Below are positions 24,236 to 32,396 of a DNA stretch of 56,828 bases, in pieces. This stretch comes from Gammaproteobacteria bacterium (GTDB taxonomy: Bacteria; Pseudomonadota; Gammaproteobacteria; UBA6186; Azoamicaceae), in the NCBI GenBank assembly GCA_020054325.1, contig JAGVLG010000008.1, forward strand, positions 1 through 56,828, given 5' to 3'. Position 1 is the stretch's first letter. Each line of letters starts with the position of its first letter. The notes below the pieces were generated by a model. The model saw nothing but the letters and a program-made list of their open reading frames with translations. It did not search any database and was not told the DNA's origin. A program made the position numbers and the translations under genes.

Positions 24236-24690
24236 TGGACAAGCAAGCAGAATCTTTTTTAAAAATTGCAGACATACATGTTAAGACTTTACAAGCAACA
24301 TTGGATGACTTGCGCGATAAGTATCCATTTACAGAGGGTTTCGTTATTAACATGCAAACAAGCGATCTTAGAACACTAGAGACCATGAATAGCAGGTTTG
24401 GTAAATTGCAGGATCTAATGGGCACTAAAATTATTGATTTGTACTTGATAAGTGAATCACAACCCATTGAAGGGCTTTCAATGCTTGATAAAATTCATAA
24501 ATTAGAAAAATTCAATATCATCGACGATGAAGATATTTGGTCTCAGTTGCGTAGAGTAAGAAATAATATTTCTCATGAATATCCAGATGCGCCTGAGCTT
24601 GCTGCAAGGCAGTTAAATCACGTCTACCGGTTAGCCCCAGCTTTAATTGCTATTTATCAGAAACTTGCACAATCCATTAGAGCTGCTTAG
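24235..24690 (+). CDS. HEPN toxin, HepT-like
   Basis: A 151-residue helical protein. Residues 109-116 read RNNISHEY, fitting the HepT RX4HXY motif; R109 and H114 would be the RNase centre and Y116 the residue AMP-modified by MntA. The surrounding helices (RVRNNISH, then LNHVYRLAPALIAIYQKL) fit the HEPN fold. HepT toxins cut tRNA or mRNA. The gene overlaps mntA by one base. The sequence is complete and all key residues are present, so this module looks functional, in contrast with the DinJ-YafQ module close by. Confidence 0.82.
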   Translation: MDKQAESFLKIADIHVKTLQATLDDLRDKYPFTEGFVINMQTSDLRTLETMNSRFGKLQDLMGTKIIDLYLISESQPIEGLSMLDKIHKLEKFNIIDDEDIWSQLRRVRNNISHEYPDAPELAARQLNHVYRLAPALIAIYQKLAQSIRAA

Positions 24691-24744
24691 ACGTATACAC
24701 GACAAACCAATCAGAATGACCATACAAAAAATACGGAGAAATAG

Positions 24745-25311
24745 ATGCTTACTCAACAACAATCACAAAATAGTTTACAAAATTATGTGGTTTTAGTGCT
24801 GTTGAAAACTTTTTATATCGCAGTTAAGTATGGCTTAATACCGCCTTTTAAATATAATGATGGCCAGAATATGACTACAGAAGATATTGCGAAAACGATT
24901 ATGCGGATGGCAATTGGTGGCACAGCAAAGACTCCGGCCGATAACCAATTTTTAACTGATTTACAAAAAGAGATAACTGTATCTTGTCAGGGAAAATTTA
25001 CTACTGCAATGACATTTAGTGCCGCAGCTGGTGCACTAGGCGCAGGACATTATGCAAGAGCTCATTATACCACAGCTTCAATTTGCCTTTTAATGTCCGC
25101 AATTTTGGCTACATTTGCAGCTATCGTTTATTCATTGGAGCATGTTGACAAGAATAGTTTTCCTGGGCTTGTAGAAAATTCATTTAAAAAGGAAATTAGT
25201 CGAGTTGATTATGACAGGTATAAAGCATTTCGTCGTACTGGGACAACGCCTGGGAGCTTTTTAGGTGTCGGTGTTGGGGTTGTAACTCGTTATAGGAACG
25301 CAATATGGTAA
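24745..25311 (+). CDS. Unknown protein with two membrane segments
   Basis: A 188-residue protein lying between toxin-antitoxin modules. The first hydrophobic stretch (QNYVVLVLLKTFYIAVKYGLIP, about residues 12-33) is amphipathic; two clearer ones follow: FTTAMTFSAAAGALGAG (about 90-106) and TASICLLMSAILATFAAIVY (about 113-132). A C-terminal soluble tail contains SLEHVDK and a Gly-rich end. The ribosome-binding site is ACGGAG. It converges with the yafQ gene, overlapping it by about 20 bases only because that toxin is extended by its frameshift. I cannot assign a function. Confidence 0.5.
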   Translation: MLTQQQSQNSLQNYVVLVLLKTFYIAVKYGLIPPFKYNDGQNMTTEDIAKTIMRMAIGGTAKTPADNQFLTDLQKEITVSCQGKFTTAMTFSAAAGALGAGHYARAHYTTASICLLMSAILATFAAIVYSLEHVDKNSFPGLVENSFKKEISRVDYDRYKAFRRTGTTPGSFLGVGVGVVTRYRNAIW

Positions 25312-25646
25312 ACATTCCAGTGTATAATGCATATTGTGCTAGATTTTAAAATAGTTCGGAATGAGATCCTAGCCTGAGATCCTAGCCTAACCAAGACCAA
25401 AGTGTTGTTCTTTTTATCAATCATATAAATCAATAACCAGTCAGTGGTTAGATGTAGCTCCCTGTGGTTAATCCAGTTGTTGGAAAGGGCATGGTCGCGA
25501 AATTTTGCAGAAATTGTGGAGCAATTTCTCAAGGCGTCAACAATACTTTTTAGGAGGACTAAGTCCTTTCCTTGTTTAGCAGCTTTTTTATAATCACGCT
25601 TGAACTGACTAGTGTGCGAAACATCTAGCACAACAGTTTTAGTCAT
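25290..25646 (-). pseudogene. yafQ: YafQ-type toxin gene frameshifted near its 3' end by a 13-bp duplication
   Basis: A RelE-superfamily toxin. The family core is present: FKRDYKKAAKQGKDLVLLK, RDHAL..NW, RELHL..DWLLIY and LVRLGS. It should end GSHSELF, the segment carrying the catalytic His and Phe of YafQ (His87 and Phe91 in E. coli). Instead it reads GSQARISFRTILKSS and 15 more residues. The cause is an exact 13-bp tandem duplication at 25362-25387; removing one copy gives GSHSELF and then TAA (25346-25348). The toxin is therefore probably inactive as an RNase. It overlaps dinJ by 8 bases. A sequencing error is the alternative. Confidence 0.88.
25362..25387 (+). repeat. 13-bp tandem duplication (TGAGATCCTAGCC x2) in yafQ
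   Basis: Exact copies at 25362-25374 and 25375-25387, followed by T as after the first copy. The same length and effect as the duplication at 17932-17957. Confidence 0.97.
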
Positions 25647-25896
25647 TCAAGTCCTTAAAAAGATCTTCGGTACTTTTAAAACGTTTTAGTTTTCCGCTTT
25701 CTGCTTCTTTCATGGCAGCTACTGTGGCTTTATTTGGAATCTTTATGTCAAAAGGCAGGCCTTGATTAAGGCAAATTTGCGTGTAGAAAAGCCTAATAGC
25801 TTCAGCATTGCTAAGTCCGAGCTTTTTTAGGATACGTTCGGCGCTGCTCTTAAGGGCAGGCTCTATCCTGGTATTTAAAGTTTCAGTTTTGTGCAT
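25639..25896 (-). CDS. dinJ: DinJ/RelB-family antitoxin
   Basis: An 85-residue antitoxin. The N-terminal half (ETLNTRIEPALKSSAERILKKLGLSNAEAIRLFYTQI) is the ribbon-helix-helix pattern of RelB/DinJ, which dimerises and binds the operator. The C-terminal half (KATVAAMKEAESGKLKRFKSTEDLFKDLND) is the toxin-wrapping tail. It is intact, whereas the paired YafQ is frameshifted. The upstream palindrome at 25919-25936 overlaps the -10 box, as expected for autoregulation. Confidence 0.88.
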   Translation of the reverse strand: MHKTETLNTRIEPALKSSAERILKKLGLSNAEAIRLFYTQICLNQGLPFDIKIPNKATVAAMKEAESGKLKRFKSTEDLFKDLND

Positions 25897-25918
25897 ATTC
25901 CCATACCTCTATTACTAA

Positions 25919-25936
25919 GTATAGCGTACGTTACAC
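25919..25936 (-). promoter_or_regulatory. Putative DinJ operator over the promoter
   Basis: An imperfect 18-bp palindrome GTATAGCGTACGTTACAC centred on CGTACG (14 of 18 positions match the reverse complement). The minus-strand -10 box TATACT (25918-25923) lies within it. Confidence 0.55.
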
Positions 25937-25962
25937 AAAATTTCCAGTGCATTTACTTGCAA

Positions 25963-25984
25963 TTGCGCAGCAGCTGCTGCGCAA
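25963..25984. repeat. Perfect 22-bp palindrome between toxin-antitoxin modules
   Basis: TTGCGCAGCAG followed directly by CTGCTGCGCAA, 11-bp arms with no spacer, GC-rich in an AT-rich gap of 197 bases (25897-26093). No T tract on either side, so it is more likely a protein-binding site or cruciform than a terminator. Confidence 0.7.
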
Positions 25985-26093
25985 CAAGTACCAATCATAT
26001 TGACTGTCTTCGTAGGCCTTGTGGCGTCTACGTCGTATCTGTAATGACGTGTTCGTAAAGAAATGAACTGTAGCCAGAATTTGAAAATTTTAA

Positions 26094-26390
26094 CTAACCA
26101 ATTAAATGAACAAGATCTCGATATCCGCTTAAAACCCTAACAATTTCAACAGGCGATACTGGTTTGTAGATTATTAGGTAATGCCATTTAAATATGAAAA
26201 ATTTAACAGGCTTATTGGTTAAATCTTCACGAAAATGTCCTAAATGCGGATTATCTGCTAGGTTTTGCATAGAACTATACAAAGAATCAAGAAAAGTATG
26301 TGCTGCAAGCGGGTTTTCCTGAGCAAGATAGGAAATGACTTCGTCTATGTCTTGCTCTGCAACAGGCGATATATAATACGTTGATGTCAC
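26094..26390 (-). CDS. ParE/RelE-family toxin
   Basis: A 98-residue toxin of the ParE type. Typical features are YYISPVAEQDIDEVISYLA at the start, the central PHLGHFREDL and the C-terminal FFIFKWHYLIIYKP...IVRVLSGYRDL. ParE toxins poison DNA gyrase; close relatives cleave mRNA on the ribosome, so the target is not certain. No damage seen. It overlaps the antitoxin by four bases, the usual arrangement with the antitoxin gene first. Confidence 0.88.
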   Translation of the reverse strand: MTSTYYISPVAEQDIDEVISYLAQENPLAAHTFLDSLYSSMQNLADNPHLGHFREDLTNKPVKFFIFKWHYLIIYKPVSPVEIVRVLSGYRDLVHLIG

Positions 26391-26653
26391 TTATTGTCCT
26401 TAGCTATTGAATCAATTTTTTTCTTTAATCGTTCATAGCTAGCTTCAGCAGAGATTTTCTTGCCTTCGCTTAATTGCTGCATTCCAAGCTCAATGGCTTG
26501 ATTCAGCTGTTCAATTTTTTGTGATTGCAAATCGTCTTGTATGTATAGGAGCCTGAGGGACTCACGGATTACCTCGCTTGCCGAGGTATACATGCCGCTA
26601 TTGACCTTTTGCTGCACAAACTGCTCTAGTTCTGGTGTTAGGGAAATATTCAT
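26387..26653 (-). CDS. ParD-family antitoxin
   Basis: An 88-residue antitoxin when started at the ATG at 26651-26653, which has GGAG 8 bases upstream. The ribbon-helix-helix N-terminus (MNISLTPELEQFVQQKV, then GMYTSASEVIRESLRLL) is typical of ParD; the C-terminal tail is charged and would wrap the toxin. It is translationally coupled to ParE (ATGA). Its promoter contains a palindrome at 26691-26709, as expected for autoregulation. Confidence 0.88.
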   Translation of the reverse strand: MNISLTPELEQFVQQKVNSGMYTSASEVIRESLRLLYIQDDLQSQKIEQLNQAIELGMQQLSEGKKISAEASYERLKKKIDSIAKDNK

Positions 26654-26690
26654 TCTTAAGCTCCATATCGTTGATATCAATATAACAAAT

Positions 26691-26709
26691 TATAGCATAT
26701 TATGCTATA
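26691..26709 (-). promoter_or_regulatory. ParD operator palindrome
   Basis: TATAGCAT, three bases and ATGCTATA: a perfect 8-bp inverted repeat. On the minus strand its downstream half runs into the consensus -10 TATAAT, so binding would block the promoter. Confidence 0.65.
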
Positions 26710-26807
26710 CCCTGTTATTGTTGAGTGCATATGCAACAGATTAAGAAACCAGACTTATACCAGGTAGTGCTCGATACACCACATACCACACGTAGAAAAT
26801 GATAATG

Positions 26808-26827
26808 CCGATAATACAATTTATCGG
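26808..26827 (-). terminator. Weak stem-loop after the 368-residue protein gene
   Basis: CCGATAA/TTATCGG, a 7-bp stem with a 6-base loop. On the minus strand it is followed by CATTATCATTTT. It lies 19 bases after the stop codon at 26846. Confidence 0.5.
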
Positions 26828-26845
26828 AAGTATCCTGGTATTGAC

Positions 26846-27952
26846 TCATGGCTTTCTGCTGCGTTTTGCCGTAGCTATTGCTTCTACATTTAACGAATCT
26901 AGAAATCTGTTAAATTCCTGCTCATTTTCCTTTGGCTTAGTTAAGATAAGCTTTATTTCTTGTGGCGAGAACTCTTTAATATCTCTATCGTCACTTTTGT
27001 ATTGAAAACCCCCAGACATTTCAGAACGTAACAATGGAATTATAAAATGATCTATATGTGTGTCTTCTTCGGAATAATCAAAATATATTTTTCTGGCTAA
27101 GCTCAAGTATGCCTTTAGCCAATCCCGCCTTATTTGTATATCCGTATCCTTACCCGGGTATTTATCGTTTATCATTTTAGATTCTTGCATAAATACATGC
27201 TCAGCTTCCTGCATGTGTTTGACAATCTTGTTGTATTCCTCTATTTTGTCACGCGAAACAAATCTTTCGATGAGCGCTTGCCATTCTTCGTTTCCGTCCG
27301 CATCATCCATCGCTTTCTTAAATACTGCAATAGCAATTCTTGGCACTTGTAACAAGGATTGTATACGATGCATTACTGATTCCTTACGCCCATCAATATA
27401 ACCTTCCAAAAAAGGTACTCTTGGATGAAATGGATCTATGAAAAAAATGGAAAATGTACTTGGCTCTATTCTTTTAAAACCTGTTTCACTCATAAGCAGT
27501 ATTTGTGGGATCGCTTCTGCAAATTGTTGAGCCGTAGATGGATGCATTTTGATGTTGTCGGGACTTGTCCAAAGGTTTCTAATTGAAATATCAATAGCTA
27601 TATTTCCTGTTCCATAAGTATTCGTATCCTGTTGCGCTAATTGCTCTAAATTGACTAAAGTGTTTAGATCCAAGTTTCTCAATCTTAATGAATATAGATC
27701 GTCATTAAGTTTATCTCGATTTTCCTCATCAAGAGTTGAGGTTATTCGTCTATAAAAGTCTATGAATTTGTCAGGGTCATTGATACTAAACCAATTTAGT
27801 AAAACGGCCAGATTGAATATATATGAATTGCTCTTGCCTTGAGCAAAATCATTTGCTCCATGCCAAGTGTTGTGCATATTAATAGGTTTAGATATATCTT
27901 TTATATCTGGATACATTTCTTTCAAAATACTAATTAACTCTTCATTACGCAT
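26846..27952 (-). CDS. Unknown 368-residue soluble protein
   Basis: No signal peptide and no membrane segment. The sequence has a run of aromatic and acidic residues in the N-terminal half (MHNTWHGANDFAQGKS, LLNWFSINDPDKFIDFYRR), a central HPRVPFLEGYIDG and a helical, charged C-terminal half ending AIATAKRSRKP. Nothing suggests a catalytic site. It ends 12 bases upstream of the toxin-antitoxin region and starts 12 bases after the corA stop on the same strand, so it could be transcribed together with corA. I do not recognise a family. Confidence 0.55.
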   Translation of the reverse strand: MRNEELISILKEMYPDIKDISKPINMHNTWHGANDFAQGKSNSYIFNLAVLLNWFSINDPDKFIDFYRRITSTLDEENRDKLNDDLYSLRLRNLDLNTLVNLEQLAQQDTNTYGTGNIAIDISIRNLWTSPDNIKMHPSTAQQFAEAIPQILLMSETGFKRIEPSTFSIFFIDPFHPRVPFLEGYIDGRKESVMHRIQSLLQVPRIAIAVFKKAMDDADGNEEWQALIERFVSRDKIEEYNKIVKHMQEAEHVFMQESKMINDKYPGKDTDIQIRRDWLKAYLSLARKIYFDYSEEDTHIDHFIIPLLRSEMSGGFQYKSDDRDIKEFSPQEIKLILTKPKENEQEFNRFLDSLNVEAIATAKRSRKP

Positions 27953-27964
27953 GTCCTAAAACTC

Positions 27965-29092
27965 CTATTTGCTTTTAAACCAACCATTACGCCAAAATAA
28001 TACACCAAGAGATATACCGGTTACCAGGAATAAACCAAGCGCATAAAAATAGCCAAAACGCCAGCTTAATTCAGGCATGTTCCATGGTGATACATCAGTT
28101 TTAAAATTCATTCCATAGACCCCAGCTATAAATGTTAACGGCATAAATATTGTGGCAATTGCAGTTAATATTTTGATGGTGCTGTTCATTTTGTTACTTA
28201 TGCTAGATAAGTATACGTCCATAAGACCTGAGGTACGTTCTCGATAAGTTTCTAAAATATCTATGATCTGTATAGTATGATCTTCGCAGTCTCGAATGAA
28301 AAAACGCATATCGCGATCTGTAGTCTTAGTATATTCAGATAATGTTCTTAAAGCTTCACGCTGTGACCAAATTGCGCGGCGTAACTGCATTAGATAGTGT
28401 TTAAAGTTATGAATACTAACAACCACATTCGCGGATGGATTTTGAATAACCTTTTCTTCAATATCATCAAGTTTTGAACCATAAAACTCTACTATCGGAA
28501 AATAGCTATCTATTATTGTATCGAGAATCGCATATGTTAAATAGTCTGGACGTAATAAGCGTTGTCTCCTACCTCCATTTTTGATTCTAATGCGGGTTGG
28601 ATCTAGGTTGTCAATAGTGTCAAAACTCTCTTCAAAAGTAACAACATAGTTGCTGCCCCAAAAAAAGCTGAACTGCGGCAACGTAAGTTCCTCGCCGGTA
28701 ACTTCCGGGATTCTTGTAACACCAAACATGCACCCATCATATTCTTCAATTTTAGGCCGTTGATGTACATTAGCTACATCTTCCATTGCTAGTGCATGAA
28801 AATTAAAAATGCTGGCAATTTTTTGTAAGGCATCTATGTCCCCTAGCCCTACTACGTTTAACCAAGTTACGGTATACTTTTCTAAATATGGCTTTATTTC
28901 AGTGGGATCGCTAATATCAACTTCTACTAAATCCCTTTCGTTATATGCAATAAGCTGCATTTTAAGCTCAACTGACATTAAATCAGGGTGAGCGATTAGC
29001 GTGCCTGGCTCAGAACCAGGGGTTGCTTGGTGATGAAAGGCTTTAGACCTCTTTTTGTTGAATATATCGTTAGGTTTTTTTCTAAATAACAT
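27965..29092 (-). CDS. corA: Magnesium/cobalt transporter CorA
   Basis: A 375-residue CorA-family channel. The large N-terminal cytoplasmic domain runs to about residue 310 (YLEKYTVTWLNVVGLGD, MEDVANVHQRPKIEEYDG, and the long stalk helix around residues 240-300). Two membrane helices follow: ILTAIATIFMPLTFIAGVYGMNF, with the signature GMN, and FGYFYALGLFLVTGISLGVLFW, ending in a basic tail. Works as a pentamer in the inner membrane. The sequence is complete. The flanking 213 bases up to 29305 hold no gene that I can see. Confidence 0.93.
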   Translation of the reverse strand: MLFRKKPNDIFNKKRSKAFHHQATPGSEPGTLIAHPDLMSVELKMQLIAYNERDLVEVDISDPTEIKPYLEKYTVTWLNVVGLGDIDALQKIASIFNFHALAMEDVANVHQRPKIEEYDGCMFGVTRIPEVTGEELTLPQFSFFWGSNYVVTFEESFDTIDNLDPTRIRIKNGGRRQRLLRPDYLTYAILDTIIDSYFPIVEFYGSKLDDIEEKVIQNPSANVVVSIHNFKHYLMQLRRAIWSQREALRTLSEYTKTTDRDMRFFIRDCEDHTIQIIDILETYRERTSGLMDVYLSSISNKMNSTIKILTAIATIFMPLTFIAGVYGMNFKTDVSPWNMPELSWRFGYFYALGLFLVTGISLGVLFWRNGWFKSK

Positions 29093-29305
29093 AATATTTT
29101 TTATAGTTGTATATAAAAATTATAGTTTAAAATCTGGTACTTAAATCAATCTTTGTAGTTACACATGGAGATAATTTAACTATCTGCTTGCGTAATATAG
29201 TAATATGTTGAACTATCTGTACAAGAGTTACGCGTTTGCAGAGAGTTTGACCAATGACTAATCGAGTGTTAGTATTTTACAAGCTAGGACAATGGATGGA
29301 AATAC

Positions 29306-32300
29306 ATGGCAAAAGAATTAACAGCTAATACCAAATCAGAATTGGCAGAAAACTTTCGTACCATATTAAAAAGAATTTTTGCTTGTAACAATTTTGAACA
29401 AGCGTTTACAGTAATATCTTGTAATATTACATTAATTCAAGAAAAATACAATTCCAAAGCATACACTATCCAAGAAAAACCCTTTGAAATTTGTTTTAAA
29501 TTAGAGCATCCTCATTCCACATCTCAATATAATATAGAATATCTGCAGGATTTTCTTGCAATTATTACTGATGCAAACCTTTATATCGAAAATCAGGAAT
29601 TTTTCGATGCTTATATCACTTTGTTCATAGACGTAACAAGAGACTATTTGCAGTATTTGAAAAGTAAATCTCATGATGACCTGCAGACCTATTTAAAGTG
29701 CTTAAAAGATGAACGGCAACAACGTCATCAACAATGCAAGGCTATTAGGGAAATATCAGAGCAAAAATCGGTTGATGCTATTGCTGAATTGCAAAAGCAA
29801 GCTAAAGATTGCAAATTGCCGCCTAATGTACAAAGTTACTTTGAAAAAGGCGGTATTGTTCTTGAGTTGGCCAATTCTTTCAAAAGATATGCGATTTCTG
29901 CGACCACAAAGCTACCTGAAGCCATAATTTGCATAGCTATTGATAGTTTGCTGTTTCCGTTACACATAATAAAAACCAAAATTGACAACATTGTAGAGGA
30001 AAATATCAGAAATGGATGTACTGATGTTGCATATATATATTATAGAGTTGAGCAAAAAGTGAAGCTGGATATCAATAACTTTCAGTCACAATACTTTGAA
30101 TTAGTAAAAAGTCTATTTGATGTTGAGCTGGACGAAGAAATAAAGGTTGATGGTATTCAAGATCTTATGCTTGAGCTGGATTCATTAAAGCAACTTTTTA
30201 ATGGAAGTGATTTTACTCTGGAAGAGTTTTATGGTTTGTCTGAATATATACGATTTTACATTGTTAACTGCCCATCTAAAATTATTTATATAATTCATGA
30301 TCCAAAAGTCACTCGTGCAGATTTTATTGATTTTGTATTGCCATGCTTTGCATCCAGATACTTATTGAAAATATTGAAGTCACAGGAAAAACTGCAAGAT
30401 GACATGCTAAGTGATTTTAATCAACAGCCGATAAGAATGGTGTCCCTTTTTTATGAATACAAATTAATAGATGACAGATCTTCCATCAAAGCAGAGTTTA
30501 AAACAATTCAGTGTTGCCTTGAAGCGATTTATACTTTTTTGCGAAGTCCTTTCTTTGATTTAGCTGCTTTTATTCAGATGCAGCCAGAATTAAAATTATT
30601 ATTGTTGCTAGATAAGCAAGCGATGTTAAACTGCTCCACCCTGTTTCAATATGGCGTAACTTTTGAAGCTTTAAACCGTTTTGATGTTGAGTTTGCAAGA
30701 GCTTTGTTGGGCGCCGTAAATGATGTGATCCTGTTGCGTGACGATAATGATTTGCAAGCGACAGAATTTAGTAATTTTTTATTAACTGCCAGCCGCGAAA
30801 CAATAGAGCTTTTTTTAAAAGAGCATTTGAGTATTAGCAATTTCTGCTACCTAAGCAGAGTATCAATAAATCGTTTGTTAGGCTTAGAGCATGAAAAAAT
30901 ATTATTGATCGTTAATAATTCAAAGTTAATAGCAAGTTTACTATTATATTATTTCATTGAGGAAGACAATTTGTTTTCAATGTCGGTTCAAGAAATGAGC
31001 GTGCAGATTGAGAACCCTTCAAAGCATTTGACATATCACAATAACTCAGTGGATTACACAAAGGTTCGCAGTGTGGTTGCCACGACTGCACATCAGGGCC
31101 TTGTAGCGGCAGAGCGCTTTGTGAACTCTGGCTGGAGTGTAAATTTAGGCGCAATGTGTGAAAATATTAAAATTTTACCGCAACAACTTTTAAAGTGTAA
31201 CCTGAATTTTCATCAGGTTCGCGCAATTTATGCAGAGTTTATTAGTATATATGTCGAGTTTGTTACCACGCATATGCAGATTTATTTCCCAAGCACTGCG
31301 GTTATATTTGTTGATTTTGACTACAATAATACCAAATCCTTTGTTTTTCCAAGCGACATTGCTAAGAAATTAGACTCAGATTTTGCTGCTTATCGTAAAT
31401 ATTTGTTTGGTAAATTAAGTAAAGTACATTCAGAGCCAGGTGAGTTTGCAGGCGTCGTTGCAGATATTAATTCATCATTATCAATGACCGATCTCTTAGA
31501 AAAAATAAATAATAAGCTTAAAAATGTACTAGAAGAAATAGAGCAAAATGGGTTTCATGTGCGATATATTACGCTATTTAATGTTATCTTTACTAGTAAC
31601 ATTACAGAACATTTGAATAGCGAAGATAACAGTTTGCAACAAAGAATGAAAGCGTGGCATAAATTATTAGAAACCAATTTTAGACCAGATGAATTACGAT
31701 TGGCACTTGATCCTGGGGGAATTGCAGAGGCTGAATGTGCGTTATTTCTAAGTTTTTATGCTTATATGTATCAACTTAAAATGTTAGCGCTTCATTATAA
31801 ACGCGTTCCGGAATTCTGCTTAGCGTTTAATGATGTTAAATTAGAAAATCAGATGTTTGGCGCAATTTTTATGCGTGATGTGGCAGGTATTCGTACTTTA
31901 ATACAAAAAGGATCAGTTGTTTTAGGGCATAGTTATAAGGGCATTAGCTATATTGTAGCAGCGATCTTAACCGATGCCCCAGATGTGATTAGCATAATCA
32001 AAAATGCAATAATCGATAGCAAAAGGAACTTGTGGGCAAGTTATTTACAAACCAACAAATTTGCCAGTATTTCTGCCAGGAATCCAAATAAGCAAACAGT
32101 TTTAGAGCATATTTTAGCTTCGCAAAATTCTGAGTTACTGCAAATCTTTATTGCGCATTGTATTAGTATAGAGGGTGAGCAAAAACGTATCGTGCTTAAT
32201 TCTAGGTGGTTTCCCATGATGCTTAATTTTAATAATCCGAGTTTTTATATAATGAGCGATGTCGTGGTTCTGCAAAGACATTTTTATTCACGACCTACCG

Positions 32301-32344
32301 CGTGCGAGGTAAAATGCGGTATTCCTGTGTGTTCAATCAGCTAA
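29306..32344 (+). CDS. Unknown 1012-residue protein, possible effector
   Basis: A large, hydrophilic protein with no signal peptide or clear membrane segment. It has helical regions, a short coiled coil around residues 128-155 (KDERQQRHQQCKAIREI), and a C-terminal part (about 830-950) in which MRDVAGIRTLIQKGSVVLGHSYKGISYIVAAIL and TVLEHILASQNSELLQIF look like degenerate ankyrin-type repeats. The end of the protein is rich in Cys (TACEVKCGIPVCSIS). Large orphan proteins with ankyrin-like repeats are common as type IV secretion effectors in Legionellales, but no secretion signal was verified. The ribosome-binding site GGATGGA precedes the start. No family recognised. Confidence 0.6.
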   Translation: MAKELTANTKSELAENFRTILKRIFACNNFEQAFTVISCNITLIQEKYNSKAYTIQEKPFEICFKLEHPHSTSQYNIEYLQDFLAIITDANLYIENQEFFDAYITLFIDVTRDYLQYLKSKSHDDLQTYLKCLKDERQQRHQQCKAIREISEQKSVDAIAELQKQAKDCKLPPNVQSYFEKGGIVLELANSFKRYAISATTKLPEAIICIAIDSLLFPLHIIKTKIDNIVEENIRNGCTDVAYIYYRVEQKVKLDINNFQSQYFELVKSLFDVELDEEIKVDGIQDLMLELDSLKQLFNGSDFTLEEFYGLSEYIRFYIVNCPSKIIYIIHDPKVTRADFIDFVLPCFASRYLLKILKSQEKLQDDMLSDFNQQPIRMVSLFYEYKLIDDRSSIKAEFKTIQCCLEAIYTFLRSPFFDLAAFIQMQPELKLLLLLDKQAMLNCSTLFQYGVTFEALNRFDVEFARALLGAVNDVILLRDDNDLQATEFSNFLLTASRETIELFLKEHLSISNFCYLSRVSINRLLGLEHEKILLIVNNSKLIASLLLYYFIEEDNLFSMSVQEMSVQIENPSKHLTYHNNSVDYTKVRSVVATTAHQGLVAAERFVNSGWSVNLGAMCENIKILPQQLLKCNLNFHQVRAIYAEFISIYVEFVTTHMQIYFPSTAVIFVDFDYNNTKSFVFPSDIAKKLDSDFAAYRKYLFGKLSKVHSEPGEFAGVVADINSSLSMTDLLEKINNKLKNVLEEIEQNGFHVRYITLFNVIFTSNITEHLNSEDNSLQQRMKAWHKLLETNFRPDELRLALDPGGIAEAECALFLSFYAYMYQLKMLALHYKRVPEFCLAFNDVKLENQMFGAIFMRDVAGIRTLIQKGSVVLGHSYKGISYIVAAILTDAPDVISIIKNAIIDSKRNLWASYLQTNKFASISARNPNKQTVLEHILASQNSELLQIFIAHCISIEGEQKRIVLNSRWFPMMLNFNNPSFYIMSDVVVLQRHFYSRPTACEVKCGIPVCSIS

Positions 32345-32396
32345 AAGCTAGGGTTGTATTATACTAAATGAGCATAATTATAATTAATGACAGGAA

